The notes beneath the pieces were generated by a model. The model searched no databases. It was not told the origin of the DNA and saw nothing but the letters and a program-made list of their open reading frames with translations. A stretch of DNA of 64,000 nucleotides from Nucisporomicrobium flavum (GTDB taxonomy: Bacteria > Actinomycetota > Actinomycetes > Mycobacteriales > Micromonosporaceae): contig NZ_JADMLH010000002.1 of NCBI RefSeq assembly GCF_016464385.1, positions 467,701-531,700 on the forward strand. The letters are read 5' to 3'. The translations under genes were made by a program, and so were the position numbers. Position 1 is the first letter of the stretch, and the number at the start of each line of letters is the position of its first letter. Positions 32,317-41,100 of this stretch are shown here, piece after piece.

Positions 32317-33078
32317 ATGACCTCCTTCATCGCTCAGCTCAGCGACTCGCATCTGACCACCGGGCCGCTGGGCGGCGGGCCGGCCGCCGGGCTCCAGCTC
32401 GCCCTCGCGCGCGTGATGGCCCTCGATCCGCGGCCCGACTGCGTCGTCGTCACCGGCGACCTCACCGACCATGGCCGGGAAGAGGAGTACGCGGCGCTCA
32501 AAGAGGTCATCGGCGACTTTCCGCTGCCGCTGCACCTGACGACCGGCAACCACGACGACCGCGACGCGATGATCAGGGCGTTCGGCGGTGAGCCCTACTA
32601 CTCGGTCGAGTACCCGGAGTTCACGTTCGTCGCGCTCGACTCGCTCATCCCGGGGTCGCCGGCCGGGCGGCTGGGCGAGGAGCAGCTCGACTGGCTGGAC
32701 GGGGTGCTCGCGGCGCGCCCCGGACTGCCCGCCCTGATCGGGCTGCATCACCCACCGATGCCGATCGGTATCCCGTTCCTCGACGGGATGCGCCTGCTGG
32801 ACGGCAAGCGGCTGCGCGACGTGGTGGCCGAGCACGGCAACGTGGCGCGCATCATGGCCGGTCATGTGCACCGGCCGATCACGGCGGCGTTCGGCGGGAG
32901 TGTGATGACGATCGCGCCGAGCACGTGGCGGCAGTCCGGGTTGCTGCTGAGCTCCGACGCGCCGCCCGGGTACGTGGCCGAGCCGACCGGGTTTCTGCTG
33001 CACATGATCGACGGGGACGACTGCGTGACGCATACGGTGCAGGTCAGCCATGCCGGGGGGTTGCTGGGGGCGTACTGA
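32317..33078 (+). CDS. Calcineurin-like phosphodiesterase (CpdA/3',5'-cNMP type)
   Basis: 253 aa. Metallophosphoesterase motifs in order: QLSDSHL (residues 5-11), VVTGDLTDHG near 47, TTGNHDDRD near 79, GLHHPP near 146 and MAGHVHRP near 184. This set matches class III cyclic nucleotide phosphodiesterases such as CpdA/Rv0805. Likely hydrolyses cAMP or another phosphodiester in the cytosol with two divalent metals. No ribosome site is obvious before ATG 32317, and the upstream 120 bases contain a locally AT-richer stretch that could hold the promoter. Confidence 0.9.
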   Translation: MTSFIAQLSDSHLTTGPLGGGPAAGLQLALARVMALDPRPDCVVVTGDLTDHGREEEYAALKEVIGDFPLPLHLTTGNHDDRDAMIRAFGGEPYYSVEYPEFTFVALDSLIPGSPAGRLGEEQLDWLDGVLAARPGLPALIGLHHPPMPIGIPFLDGMRLLDGKRLRDVVAEHGNVARIMAGHVHRPITAAFGGSVMTIAPSTWRQSGLLLSSDAPPGYVAEPTGFLLHMIDGDDCVTHTVQVSHAGGLLGAY

Positions 33079-33225
33079 GCTCCTCGGCTCGCCGGGCCTG
33101 CTCGGCGCATGGCTGGCACCGCTCGGCGCAGAGATCGGAGGAAGTGTCGTACCCGCGCTATACGGTCGATGTCCACGCACGGTCGATGCCCGCGTGCTCG
33201 ACGTCCACCGCTGGAAGGGGGAGCG

Positions 33226-33591
33226 ATGATCGATCATGTCGTTCTCGGGGTGCACCACCTCGACGAGAGCCGGTTCTTCTACGAGCACGCGCTGCGGCCG
33301 CTGGGCCTCAAGGTGGTGAGCCAGGCGCCCGAGCTCGTCGGCTTCGGCGACGACAGCGGGCGGCCGTTCTTCTGGCTGGCGGTTCGCGAGCCGTCCCACC
33401 GGGTGCACGTGGCGTTCACGGCGGCCGACCGCGCGGCGGTGGATGCGTTCCATGCTGCGGCTCTGCATGCGGGCGGGGTGGACAACGGGCCGCCCGGGCT
33501 GCGGCCGGAGTACCACGAGAACTACTACGGAGCGTTCGCCTTCGACGCTGACGGGAACAACATCGAGGCGGTGTGCCACAGGCCGGTGTGA
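33226..33591 (+). CDS. VOC/glyoxalase superfamily protein (second)
   Basis: 121 aa. DHVVLGVHHLDESRFFYEHALRPLGLKVV (2-31) is the first VOC module; VHVAFTAADRAAVDAFHAAALHAGG is the second, closed by EYHENYYGAFAFDADGNNIEAVCH. His in the opening, His in VHVAF and Glu near the end are placed as metal ligands. ATG 33226 has GGAAGGGGGAG immediately upstream. Unrelated in detail to the VOC protein at 31805. Confidence 0.87.
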   Translation: MIDHVVLGVHHLDESRFFYEHALRPLGLKVVSQAPELVGFGDDSGRPFFWLAVREPSHRVHVAFTAADRAAVDAFHAAALHAGGVDNGPPGLRPEYHENYYGAFAFDADGNNIEAVCHRPV

Positions 33592-33748
33592 GGGCTCGGC
33601 GCATCGGAGGCTGTCGGTCGCCAGGCTGCCGCTCCTGATCTGCCGCCTGGTGAGGGCGTGGCGTGGATGCTCGGGAGCGAATTGAGCGATTTGTGAGCCC
33701 CGCTACTTATGGGTGGTATCTCTGGAGGCAGCCTCGGAGGTGACCGTC

Positions 33749-34978
33749 ATGCAAGCGCCCTTGCCCGCGAACGAAGCCGATCGGCTTGCCGCTCTCTACG
33801 AACTGAATATTCTCGATTCCGCGCCGGAGAAGGACTTCGACGACATCGTCGCGCTGGCCTCCAGCGTGTGCGGGGTGCCGATGTCGCTGGTCAGCCTCAT
33901 CGACACCGACCGGCAGTGGTTCAAGGCACGGCTGGGCACCGATCTGACCGAGACCTCACGGGACCTCTCCTTCTGCGCCCACGCGATCCTCGGGAAGGAT
34001 CTGATGGTCGTTCCCGACGTCAGCCAGGACACCCGGTTCGCCGGGCACCCGGCCGTCGCCGGCGAGAGCGGGGTGCGGTTCTACGCCGGGGCGCCGCTGG
34101 TCACCACCGACGGGTTCGCGCTCGGCACGCTCTGTGTCGTCGACTCGCACCCGCGGCGGCTCGACGTCGAGCAGTTGCAGGCGTTGCGCGCGCTGGCCCG
34201 GCAGGTCACGTCGCAGCTCGAACTGCGGCGGTACGCCGTCGCGCTCGCCAACACCACCGCGCGGCTGCAGGAGCTGGAGCGCCGCAAGGACGACCTGGCC
34301 GGGCTGGTCGGCGGGCAGTTGCGCGCGCCGCTGCGGCTGATGCGGTCGTACCTGGCCGAGCTCGGCGACAAGGGGGTGCACGACCCCGAGATGGCCGATC
34401 TGGTGGGCCGGGCCACGGCGGCGCACGTGCGGGGGCTCAGCGACCTGCTCGACCACCTGACGTCCATGGCGGACGCCGGGCACGGCGCGGACAGCCTCCA
34501 CATGCGCCCGATCGACCTGACGAGGCTGACCCAGCGGGCGGTCGAGGCCGTGCGGCCCATCGCCGCCACGAAACAGATCTGGATCCTCAACCACGCGGGC
34601 GGTGCCGCGCTGCCGATCATCGCTGATCCCGTACGCCTGGAGCAGGTCCTGATGCACCTGCTCTTCGCCGCGGTGAAGTACACGCCGCCCGGTGGACGCG
34701 TGCGCGTGGGCACCGAGATCGAATCGGGTCCCACGGTGCGGCTGGACGACATGGACCTGCCGGACGGGGTCCGTCCCGACCTCTTCGCGCACCTGTACTA
34801 CGGCACGATCGCCAACCCGTCCGAGGTGAAAGGCCCCGACCAGGGGCTCGCCGTGGCCAAGCGCATCCTCGACGCGCACCACGCCACGGTCGCGCTCTCC
34901 GACCGCCCGGGCGACGGCACGTCACTGCACGTGGTGTTCCCCTTCGCGGAGAAGGAGACCGCGCTCGCAACCACCTGA
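33749..34978 (+). CDS. GAF-domain protein with degenerate histidine kinase module
   Basis: 409 aa. GAF domain at about 12-165 (LNILDSAPEKDFDDIVALAS ... FYAGAPLVTTDGFALGTLCV). A kinase-like part follows, but the H-box reads LVGGQLRAPL where active kinases have SHELRTPL, the N-box reads LLFAAVKYTPPGG without its Asn, and the DxGxG box is replaced by DDMDLPDG. It should therefore be unable to autophosphorylate and probably acts as a sensor scaffold. ATG 33749 has GGAGG 8 nt upstream. The last 57 bases overlap the convergent glycosyltransferase gene. Confidence 0.88.
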   Translation: MQAPLPANEADRLAALYELNILDSAPEKDFDDIVALASSVCGVPMSLVSLIDTDRQWFKARLGTDLTETSRDLSFCAHAILGKDLMVVPDVSQDTRFAGHPAVAGESGVRFYAGAPLVTTDGFALGTLCVVDSHPRRLDVEQLQALRALARQVTSQLELRRYAVALANTTARLQELERRKDDLAGLVGGQLRAPLRLMRSYLAELGDKGVHDPEMADLVGRATAAHVRGLSDLLDHLTSMADAGHGADSLHMRPIDLTRLTQRAVEAVRPIAATKQIWILNHAGGAALPIIADPVRLEQVLMHLLFAAVKYTPPGGRVRVGTEIESGPTVRLDDMDLPDGVRPDLFAHLYYGTIANPSEVKGPDQGLAVAKRILDAHHATVALSDRPGDGTSLHVVFPFAEKETALATT

Positions 34979-37525
34979 CCCCGCCGCCGCCGGCGGTGAG
35001 GATGCGGTGACGGCGGTGAGGGCGCGGCGCCCGGCGGTGAGGGCGGGAAGCGGCCGGATGGATGTGGTGTGGGCCCGCTCCCCCCCCGGGGCCGGTAGGG
35101 GGGGGGGGGGGCGCGGTGTTGCCCCGTGCGTGTAGACGGGGCCGGTGCCGCCGCCCGGGGGCGAGCCGGCCGACGGGAGGTCCTCGGCGTTCATGATCTG
35201 GGTCTGGGACGGCACCGCCGGGCGGGCCGTGGCCCGGCCCGACGCCGGATGGGTCGGCGGTGGGACCGTGTCGAGGCTCGGTGGCCAGGTGTCGATGGCC
35301 GGCGCCACGCTCTGCTGCGGCAGCACGATCGGCGGTGTGACCGGCACCGACTTCACCCCCGCCAGGCCGGCTCGGTGCAGTTTGTGCCAGCGCAGGCGGC
35401 CGCCGGTCATCGCCGTCATCGCGGACTGGATCAACACCAGATACATGAGCTGCCGGTACGCGAACTGTTGCAGCGGCAGACGCAGCAGCGGCTTCATCGG
35501 CTCGCGGTCGAAGCGGAACGCCACCGCCGCCGTGAAGAGCTGCAGGGCCAGCATGGCCAGCCAGGCCGTCGCCGTGGCGCTGAGCTCCCAGAAGACCAGG
35601 CCGTACAGCAGCATGATGTCGACGACCGGGGCGAGCATCGGCAGCGCCACCCCGAACAGCGCGAGGAACGGCAGCCCCACCCGGCCGAAGCGGCCCGAGT
35701 CGCCCGAGTCCGTCAGCGCCCTGCGGTGCTTCCACATCGCCTGCATGGTGCCGTAGCTCCAGCGGTAGCGCTGCCGGTACAGCTGCTCCAGCGTCGCCGG
35801 CGCCTCCGTCCACGCCTTGGCCCGCTCCTCGTAGACGACCCGCCAGCCGGCCCGGCACAGGGCCATCGTGACGTCGGTGTCCTCGGCGAGTGTCTCGTCG
35901 CTGATGCCGCCCACCTCGGCCAGGGCCGTACGCCGGAAGGCGCCGATCGCCCCCGGCACGGTGGGCATGCAGTTGAGCACCTCGTACAGCCGGCGATCGA
36001 GGTTGAAGCCGATCACGTACTCGATGTGCTGCCAGGTCGCGACCATCTTGTCGCGGTTGCCGACCTTGACGTTGCCGGCGACCGCGCCCACCGCGGGGCT
36101 GGCGAACGGCTGCACGAGCATCCGGATCGAGTCCGGTTCGAAGATGGTGTCGCCGTCGACGGTGACGATCAGGTCGTGCCGGGCCAGCGCGATGCCCGTG
36201 TTCAGGGCGTTGGCCTTGCCGCCGTTCGGCACCCGGATCACGCGCACGTTGGGCAGGTGCAGGCGTTCCACGATGGCGGCGGTGCCGTCGGTCGAGCCGT
36301 CGTCGACCACGACCACCTCGATGTCCGGGTAGTCGCCGCCGGCGAGCGAGCGGACGGCCGCCTCGATGCCCTCCTTCTCGTTGTAGGCGGGCACGATCAC
36401 CGACACCGGCTCGGTGACCGGCGGACCCCAGCTGAACGTCTTCTTGCGGCGCTGCCGGGCGTGCCGGGTCGCCAGCACCAGGAGGAGCACCGTACGCCCG
36501 ATGGTCAGCAGGCCCACGACGAGGAAGAGGCCCGCGATCAGCCAGACCAGACCGTCGGCCAGGCGTACGGTCCACAGCAGTGCCGTGCCGCGCCAGCGGT
36601 CGGCGGGCTCCGCCTCCGGGTTGAGCGGGAGCATCGGCAGCGCCGCACCCGCGGCCGCCGCCTGCTGCTGCTCGATGGCCCGGTTCATGCCCCCGGTGAC
36701 CGTGGTGAACGTGTACCCGCGGGCCTTCATCAGGGGGATGAACACCTTGAGCGCCGCGATCGTCTGCGCGCGGTCGCCGCCGGCGTCGTGGAAGAGGATC
36801 ACCGCGCCGGCGTCGGCGGGCGGGGTGGCGTTCCGGATGATCTGCTCGACGCCGGGCCGCTGCCAGTCCTCGCTGTCCAGGTCGTTGACGACGACCAGGT
36901 AGCCGCGCTCGCCGGCCTCCTTGACGATCTTCCAGTTGACCTCGTCGATGGCCTGCGGCTTCGACGAGTACGGGAACCGTACGAGGTTGGTGCGCACGTC
37001 CGCGGCCCGCGCGATGGCCACCTGGGTCTGCGAGAGCTCCAACTGCCGCCGCCACGGCGCGAGGCGCTGCAGGTTCGGGTGGGTGAACGTGTGCAGGCCC
37101 AGTTCGTTGCCGCGATCGGTGATCCGGCGGGTCAGCTCGGGATGCCGCGCGACCGCGGACCCGACCACGAAGAACGTGCCGTGCGCGTCGTTCTCCTCGA
37201 GCACGTCGAGGATCTTCGGCGTCCACACCGGGTCCGGGCCGTCGTCGAAGGTCAGCGCGATCGTCCGGGCGGGCAGCCGGCTGGAGCTCTCCTGGCCGCC
37301 GGTGGTGTTGACGATCGGGCCGCCCTCGCGGATCGCCCGCGGTACGCCCGCCTGATCGCCGACCTCGGTCTCGACGTGGTCGCCGCGGAACTCGGCGTTG
37401 ATGTACGCCTGCACGACCAGTACGCCGACGAACAGGCTGATGAGCAGCACGCCGAGCATGACGCGGGGCTGGGGGAGCACCCGGCGCCGGGACCGGCTGC
37501 GGTTGCGGTTCCGGGGGGCTGTCAC
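34922..37525 (-). CDS. Polysaccharide deacetylase / glycosyltransferase 2 fusion
   Basis: 867 aa. Order: N-terminal membrane anchor (about 15-35); NodB-type deacetylase at 85-290 with ALTFDDGPDP, LHTFTHPN and RFPYSSKP; membrane helix near 340; GT2 domain 385-640 with IVPAYNEKEG, VVVDDGSTDG, VTVDGDTIFEP, AEDTDVTMAL and QRYRW of processive synthases; further helices 645-730; then a Pro-rich C-terminus. Probably builds and deacetylates an N-acetylhexosamine polymer at the membrane. The tail is coded across a run of 14 G (35098-35111, plus strand), so the frame beyond it is uncertain; the last 19 codons run antisense over the GAF gene. Overlaps its upstream partner by 4 nt. Confidence 0.92.
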   Translation of the reverse strand: MTAPRNRNRSRSRRRVLPQPRVMLGVLLISLFVGVLVVQAYINAEFRGDHVETEVGDQAGVPRAIREGGPIVNTTGGQESSSRLPARTIALTFDDGPDPVWTPKILDVLEENDAHGTFFVVGSAVARHPELTRRITDRGNELGLHTFTHPNLQRLAPWRRQLELSQTQVAIARAADVRTNLVRFPYSSKPQAIDEVNWKIVKEAGERGYLVVVNDLDSEDWQRPGVEQIIRNATPPADAGAVILFHDAGGDRAQTIAALKVFIPLMKARGYTFTTVTGGMNRAIEQQQAAAAGAALPMLPLNPEAEPADRWRGTALLWTVRLADGLVWLIAGLFLVVGLLTIGRTVLLLVLATRHARQRRKKTFSWGPPVTEPVSVIVPAYNEKEGIEAAVRSLAGGDYPDIEVVVVDDGSTDGTAAIVERLHLPNVRVIRVPNGGKANALNTGIALARHDLIVTVDGDTIFEPDSIRMLVQPFASPAVGAVAGNVKVGNRDKMVATWQHIEYVIGFNLDRRLYEVLNCMPTVPGAIGAFRRTALAEVGGISDETLAEDTDVTMALCRAGWRVVYEERAKAWTEAPATLEQLYRQRYRWSYGTMQAMWKHRRALTDSGDSGRFGRVGLPFLALFGVALPMLAPVVDIMLLYGLVFWELSATATAWLAMLALQLFTAAVAFRFDREPMKPLLRLPLQQFAYRQLMYLVLIQSAMTAMTGGRLRWHKLHRAGLAGVKSVPVTPPIVLPQQSVAPAIDTWPPSLDTVPPPTHPASGRATARPAVPSQTQIMNAEDLPSAGSPPGGGTGPVYTHGATPRPPPPLPAPGGERAHTTSIRPLPALTAGRRALTAVTASSPPAAAGSGGCERGLLLREGEHHVQ
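35098..35111. repeat. Homopolymer tract of 14 G
   Basis: 14 consecutive G on the plus strand, with an 8-C run just upstream (35080-35087). It codes Pro residues on the minus strand within the glycosyltransferase tail. Such tracts are prone to replication slippage and to sequencing error. Confidence 0.95.
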
Positions 37526-38451
37526 CGGCCGGCCCCGTCAGCGCCGCCGGTGTCGGGAGCGGGGTCGGCCGTCGTGCCGGCGGGCTCGTCGGTGTCGGCC
37601 GCGTCGACGGCGGGCGGCTCCTCGGGGCTGCTGCCGCCGCTGCCGGCTCCGTCGCCGCTGGTGCCGCCCCCGGTTCCGCCGCTGCTGGTGCCGCCCCCGA
37701 TCCCGCCGGTGCCACTGCCGGTGCCGCCGCTGCCCGCGGTCCCGCCCCCGGCCGACCCGCCCCCGCCGCTGCCGGCGCCTCCGTCGTTGTCGGCGGGGGT
37801 GACCGGGGTGCCGCCGCCCGTACCGCCCGTACCCGGCGGGGCCGGGGGTGGGGTCGTGTCGTCGGGCGCCGGCGGCGTGGTCACCGGCGTGGTGGGCGTG
37901 ACCGGCTTCGTGGTGCCCGACTCGACCGGTGGCGTCGTCGGGATGCCCGGCGCGACCGGCTTCTTCGTCGTGGGCTTGGGGGTCGGCGTCCGCGCGGGAC
38001 GGGCCGCGGAGGTCGCCGGCCGGGTACGCACCTCCAGGGCGTGGCCGGTGACAGGCGCGTTGCGGCGGGGCAGGACCTCCAGGACCGGGCGCCGGCTCGG
38101 GGTGGCCGAGACCGGCTCCGGCGTGGGGGTGGGCCGGGCGATGACCGCCTCGTCGTCGCCGTCCGTCAGGTCGGGCAGCGGCAGCACCGCGCTCGAGCTG
38201 ACCGGACCGCCGGCGAGGCTGACGCTCACCAGTCCGCCGTACATCATGCAGAGGGCGCCGAAGCCGTACGCAACGCGCCGCAGTACCCGCCGGCGCCGCC
38301 CGGTCGAGTCGACGAAGACCGGGGATGGCTGCGCTACGGCGATCACCTCGGTGTCGAGGATCTCGGCGTCGGCGGAAATCGGGTTCTGGAGCTCCTGCGA
38401 TGTCACGCGGCGAAGCTTAAGAAGATCTTTGGAGATCTTGACGGGCGTCAC
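37522..38451 (-). CDS. Membrane-anchored Pro/Thr/Gly-rich protein, partner of the glycosyltransferase
   Basis: 309 aa. A short cytoplasmic part (residues 1-58, with LQNPISADAEILDTEVIAVA) precedes one membrane helix, VAYGFGALCMMYGGLVSVSLAG (about 61-82). The rest is an extracytoplasmic low-complexity arm, Pro/Thr-rich then Gly/Ser-rich, that could cross the wall. It overlaps the deacetylase/glycosyltransferase start by 4 nt, so the two are probably made together and may form one envelope complex. The start is uncertain: GTG 38451 or the in-frame GTG at 38406 (opening TSQELQNPIS). Confidence 0.72.
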   Translation of the reverse strand: MTPVKISKDLLKLRRVTSQELQNPISADAEILDTEVIAVAQPSPVFVDSTGRRRRVLRRVAYGFGALCMMYGGLVSVSLAGGPVSSSAVLPLPDLTDGDDEAVIARPTPTPEPVSATPSRRPVLEVLPRRNAPVTGHALEVRTRPATSAARPARTPTPKPTTKKPVAPGIPTTPPVESGTTKPVTPTTPVTTPPAPDDTTPPPAPPGTGGTGGGTPVTPADNDGGAGSGGGGSAGGGTAGSGGTGSGTGGIGGGTSSGGTGGGTSGDGAGSGGSSPEEPPAVDAADTDEPAGTTADPAPDTGGADGAGR

Positions 38452-39151
38452 TCCATCAGATGACGACCATTCGCGGGAGGCGATTCCACCGAAACGGTGA
38501 GCCGTGGCGTTTGACCTGATGGCGACCGTGTGCGCAAGGGAATGAGACGTGTTCGCTGACCTGCGCGAAATGCGTTGCGCGCGAAAGGTTACGCGATTTC
38601 AGATACGGATCTGCTGTGATGTTCACGACTCACGGACGAGCATTTTCCGAACGGAATTCACCAATACATTAATGGCTTAAAACCCAATATAACCTTATGC
38701 CCGATTTGCCGCAACCCGGAGGGCTGCCTAGCTGGGCGTGGTCAATCCGTTACGGTGCACGGTCATTGTGGCAGCAAGATTCCCCATACTTGAGTAACGC
38801 CACCCGTTGTGTCCGCCAAGGACGCTCGTTAAGCTTTGCCTTGCACGCCCCTATCGCCCGCTTCCCCCGTGGCAGGCGATCGGGGCGTTGCCTATTTCCG
38901 CCCCACGATCGCCGGACGTTCGCGATCCTCGGGGCGAGGCTCGTTGCGGGCCCCGCGATCCGTCCTCGCGGTGGTCGATCCTCAAGGTGCAGGTCGATCG
39001 TCCAGGGTGCAATGCCGACGGTGCAGCATCCGCGCCGGCCGGTCCGTGCGAGCGCTGGGGTGCTGCCAGGCCGGCGGGCGGAGATGAGCGCGCAAGTGGA
39101 ACCGCGCCTGCCCACGATGTGAGAGGCGGCGGGCGGCCAGTCGATGTGGTG
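38452..39151. other. 700-bp gap of lower GC content
   Basis: The stretch 38560-38720 is clearly AT-richer than anything nearby (for example ttaatggcttaaaaccc). No frame gives a credible protein; the longest (38697-39122) is a mixed Arg/Ser/Pro sequence with no domain or ribosome site. Probably the regulatory region of the leftward envelope operon, or a remnant of transferred DNA. Confidence 0.5.
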
Positions 39152-39183
39152 AGGCCCGCCGCATCCGGGGATACGGCGGGCCT
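39152..39183 (-). terminator. metG terminator hairpin
   Basis: aggcccgccgcat (39152-39164) pairs with atacggcgggcct (39171-39183) with one mismatch and a 6-nt loop, starting 12 nt after the metG stop. Confidence 0.7.
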
Positions 39184-39195
39184 GCGACGGGTCCT

Positions 39196-40980
39196 TCAGG
39201 AGCCGAGGCGCTCCAGCTCCTCCTCCACGACGGACGGGTCGAGCTTGCGGAACACCGGCTTCGGCGCCGCCAGCGGGGTACCCGGCGCCAGCGGCACCGA
39301 CCCCCACGTCGCGCCCTGGGTGTAGTCGCCGGTGAGCACCGGGTAGGCCGGGCCGCCGTCCAGGTCCTCGACCTCGACGATCGACGGCATCGGGGCGTGT
39401 ACGCCCGTGCCGCCCAGCAGCTCGTGGACTTTCTGCGCCGAGTGCGGCAGGAACGGGGTCAGCAGCGTGTTGGCGTCGCTGACGACCTGCAGCGCCACGT
39501 GCAGGATCGTGGCCATCCGGGGCTTGGACGCCTCGTCCTTGAGCTTCCAGGGCGCCTGGTCCGACAGGTACTTGTTGGCCTCCGCGACCACCTTCATCGC
39601 CTCGCCGATCGCGGCCTTCTGGCGGTGCTTGCCGATCAGGTCACCGACCGTGGCGAAGCCCGCCTTCGCCACCTCGAGCAGCGCGTGGTCCTCGGCGGTC
39701 AGCTCGCCCGGCTCCGGGATCGCGCCGAAGTTCTTGGCCGCCATCGAGATCGAGCGGTTCACCAGGTTGCCCCAGCCCGCCACCAGCTCGTCGTTGTTGC
39801 GCCGGACGAACTCCGACCAGGTGAAGTCCGTGTCGTTGGACTCGGGGCCGGCCGCCGCGATGAAGTAGCGCAGCGCGTCGGCGTCGTACCGCTCCAGGAA
39901 GTCGCGGACGTAGATGACGACCTTGCGGGACGAGGAGAACTTGCGGCCCTCCATCGTCAGGTACTCGCTCGAGACCACCTCGGTCGGCAGGTTGAGCGCG
40001 CCCAGCGAACCCGGCTTGCCGCCCTTGTCACCCTCGCCCGAGTAGCCGAGCAGCAGCGACGGCCAGATCACCGAGTGGAAGACGATGTTGTCCTTGCCCA
40101 TGAAGTAGTAGCCACGGGCGTCGCCGTCGGACCACCACTTGCGCCACGCCTCCGGGTCGCCCGAGCGGCGGGCCCACTCGATCGACGCCGACAGGTAGCC
40201 GATGACCGCGTCGAACCAGACGTAGATCCGCTTGTCGTTGCGGTCGCGCCAGCCGTCCAGCGGGATCGGTACGCCCCATTCGAGGTCGCGGGTGATGGCC
40301 CGGGGCTGCAGGTCCTCCAGCAGGTTCTTGGAGAACTTCAGCACGTTGGGGCGCCAGCCGTCGCGGGTGTCCAGCCACTTGCCGAGCGCCTGGGCGAACG
40401 CGGGCAGATCGAGGAAGAAGTGCTCGGTCTCCACGAACTCCGGCGTCTCGCCGTTGATCCGCGAGCGCGGGTTGATCAGCTGCTCCGGGTCGAGCTGGTT
40501 GCCGCAGTTGTCGCACTGGTCGCCGCGGGCGCTCTCGTAGCCGCAGATGGGGCAGGTGCCCTCGATGTAGCGGTCGGGCAGCGTGCGGCCGGTGGACGGG
40601 GAGATGGCGCCCAGCGTGGTCTTGGCGACGATGTAGCCGTTCTCGTGCAGGCCCGTGAAGAGCTCCTGCACGACGGCGTAGTGGTTGCGGGTGGTCGTAC
40701 GGGTGAAGAGGTCGTACGACAGGCCGAGCCCGTGCAGGTCCTCGACGATCACTCGGTTGTAGCGGTCGGCGAGCTCACGGGGCGTCACGCCGTCCGCGTC
40801 GGCCTGCACCTGGATCGGGGTGCCGTGCTCGTCGGTGCCGGACACCATGAGCACGTCGTGGCCGGCCATCCGCATGTACCGGCTGAAGACGTCGGAGGGC
40901 ACCCCGAAGCCGGAGACATGACCGATGTGGCGCGGGCCGTTGGCGTAAGGCCAGGCGACCGCGGCGAGAACGTGACTCAT
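39196..40980 (-). CDS. metG: Methionine--tRNA ligase
   Basis: 594 aa. Class I signature HIGH appears as [10 protein letters not shown] near residue 17; the zinc knob is [18 protein letters not shown] near 145; the KMSKS loop is KFSSSRKV (about 350), a common actinobacterial form. Anticodon-binding helical domain 385-530; no C-terminal tRNA-binding domain. Charges tRNA-Met, including initiator. ATG 40980 has minus-strand TACGCT 8 nt upstream (leaderless), so an in-frame extension to 41121 is rejected. Part of the conserved pmt-rsmI-metG-tatD-rsmA-ispE neighbourhood. Confidence 0.97.
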   Translation of the reverse strand: MSHVLAAVAWPYANGPRHIGHVSGFGVPSDVFSRYMRMAGHDVLMVSGTDEHGTPIQVQADADGVTPRELADRYNRVIVEDLHGLGLSYDLFTRTTTRNHYAVVQELFTGLHENGYIVAKTTLGAISPSTGRTLPDRYIEGTCPICGYESARGDQCDNCGNQLDPEQLINPRSRINGETPEFVETEHFFLDLPAFAQALGKWLDTRDGWRPNVLKFSKNLLEDLQPRAITRDLEWGVPIPLDGWRDRNDKRIYVWFDAVIGYLSASIEWARRSGDPEAWRKWWSDGDARGYYFMGKDNIVFHSVIWPSLLLGYSGEGDKGGKPGSLGALNLPTEVVSSEYLTMEGRKFSSSRKVVIYVRDFLERYDADALRYFIAAAGPESNDTDFTWSEFVRRNNDELVAGWGNLVNRSISMAAKNFGAIPEPGELTAEDHALLEVAKAGFATVGDLIGKHRQKAAIGEAMKVVAEANKYLSDQAPWKLKDEASKPRMATILHVALQVVSDANTLLTPFLPHSAQKVHELLGGTGVHAPMPSIVEVEDLDGGPAYPVLTGDYTQGATWGSVPLAPGTPLAAPKPVFRKLDPSVVEEELERLGS

Positions 40981-40988
40981 GGGGACCA

Positions 40989-40994
40989 AGCGTA
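40989..40994 (-). promoter_or_regulatory. Putative -10 box of metG
   Basis: Minus strand TACGCT, 8 nt, ATG at 40980. Confidence 0.4.
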
Positions 40995-41100
40995 GTGAGT
41001 CGGGGAGCGCGCTCGCGAACCGACGGGCAAGCGCCCTTTTTGCGGCGACACGCCCGTCATCTCCGCAATTGGTGGCTGATGCCGTAGTCCAATGGGAGCC

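Noticed and set aside
38697..39122. 141-aa ORF in the AT-rich gap
   Set aside because: Composition is Arg/Ser/Pro-rich, with no recognisable domain and no start signal; part of it also reads in other frames.
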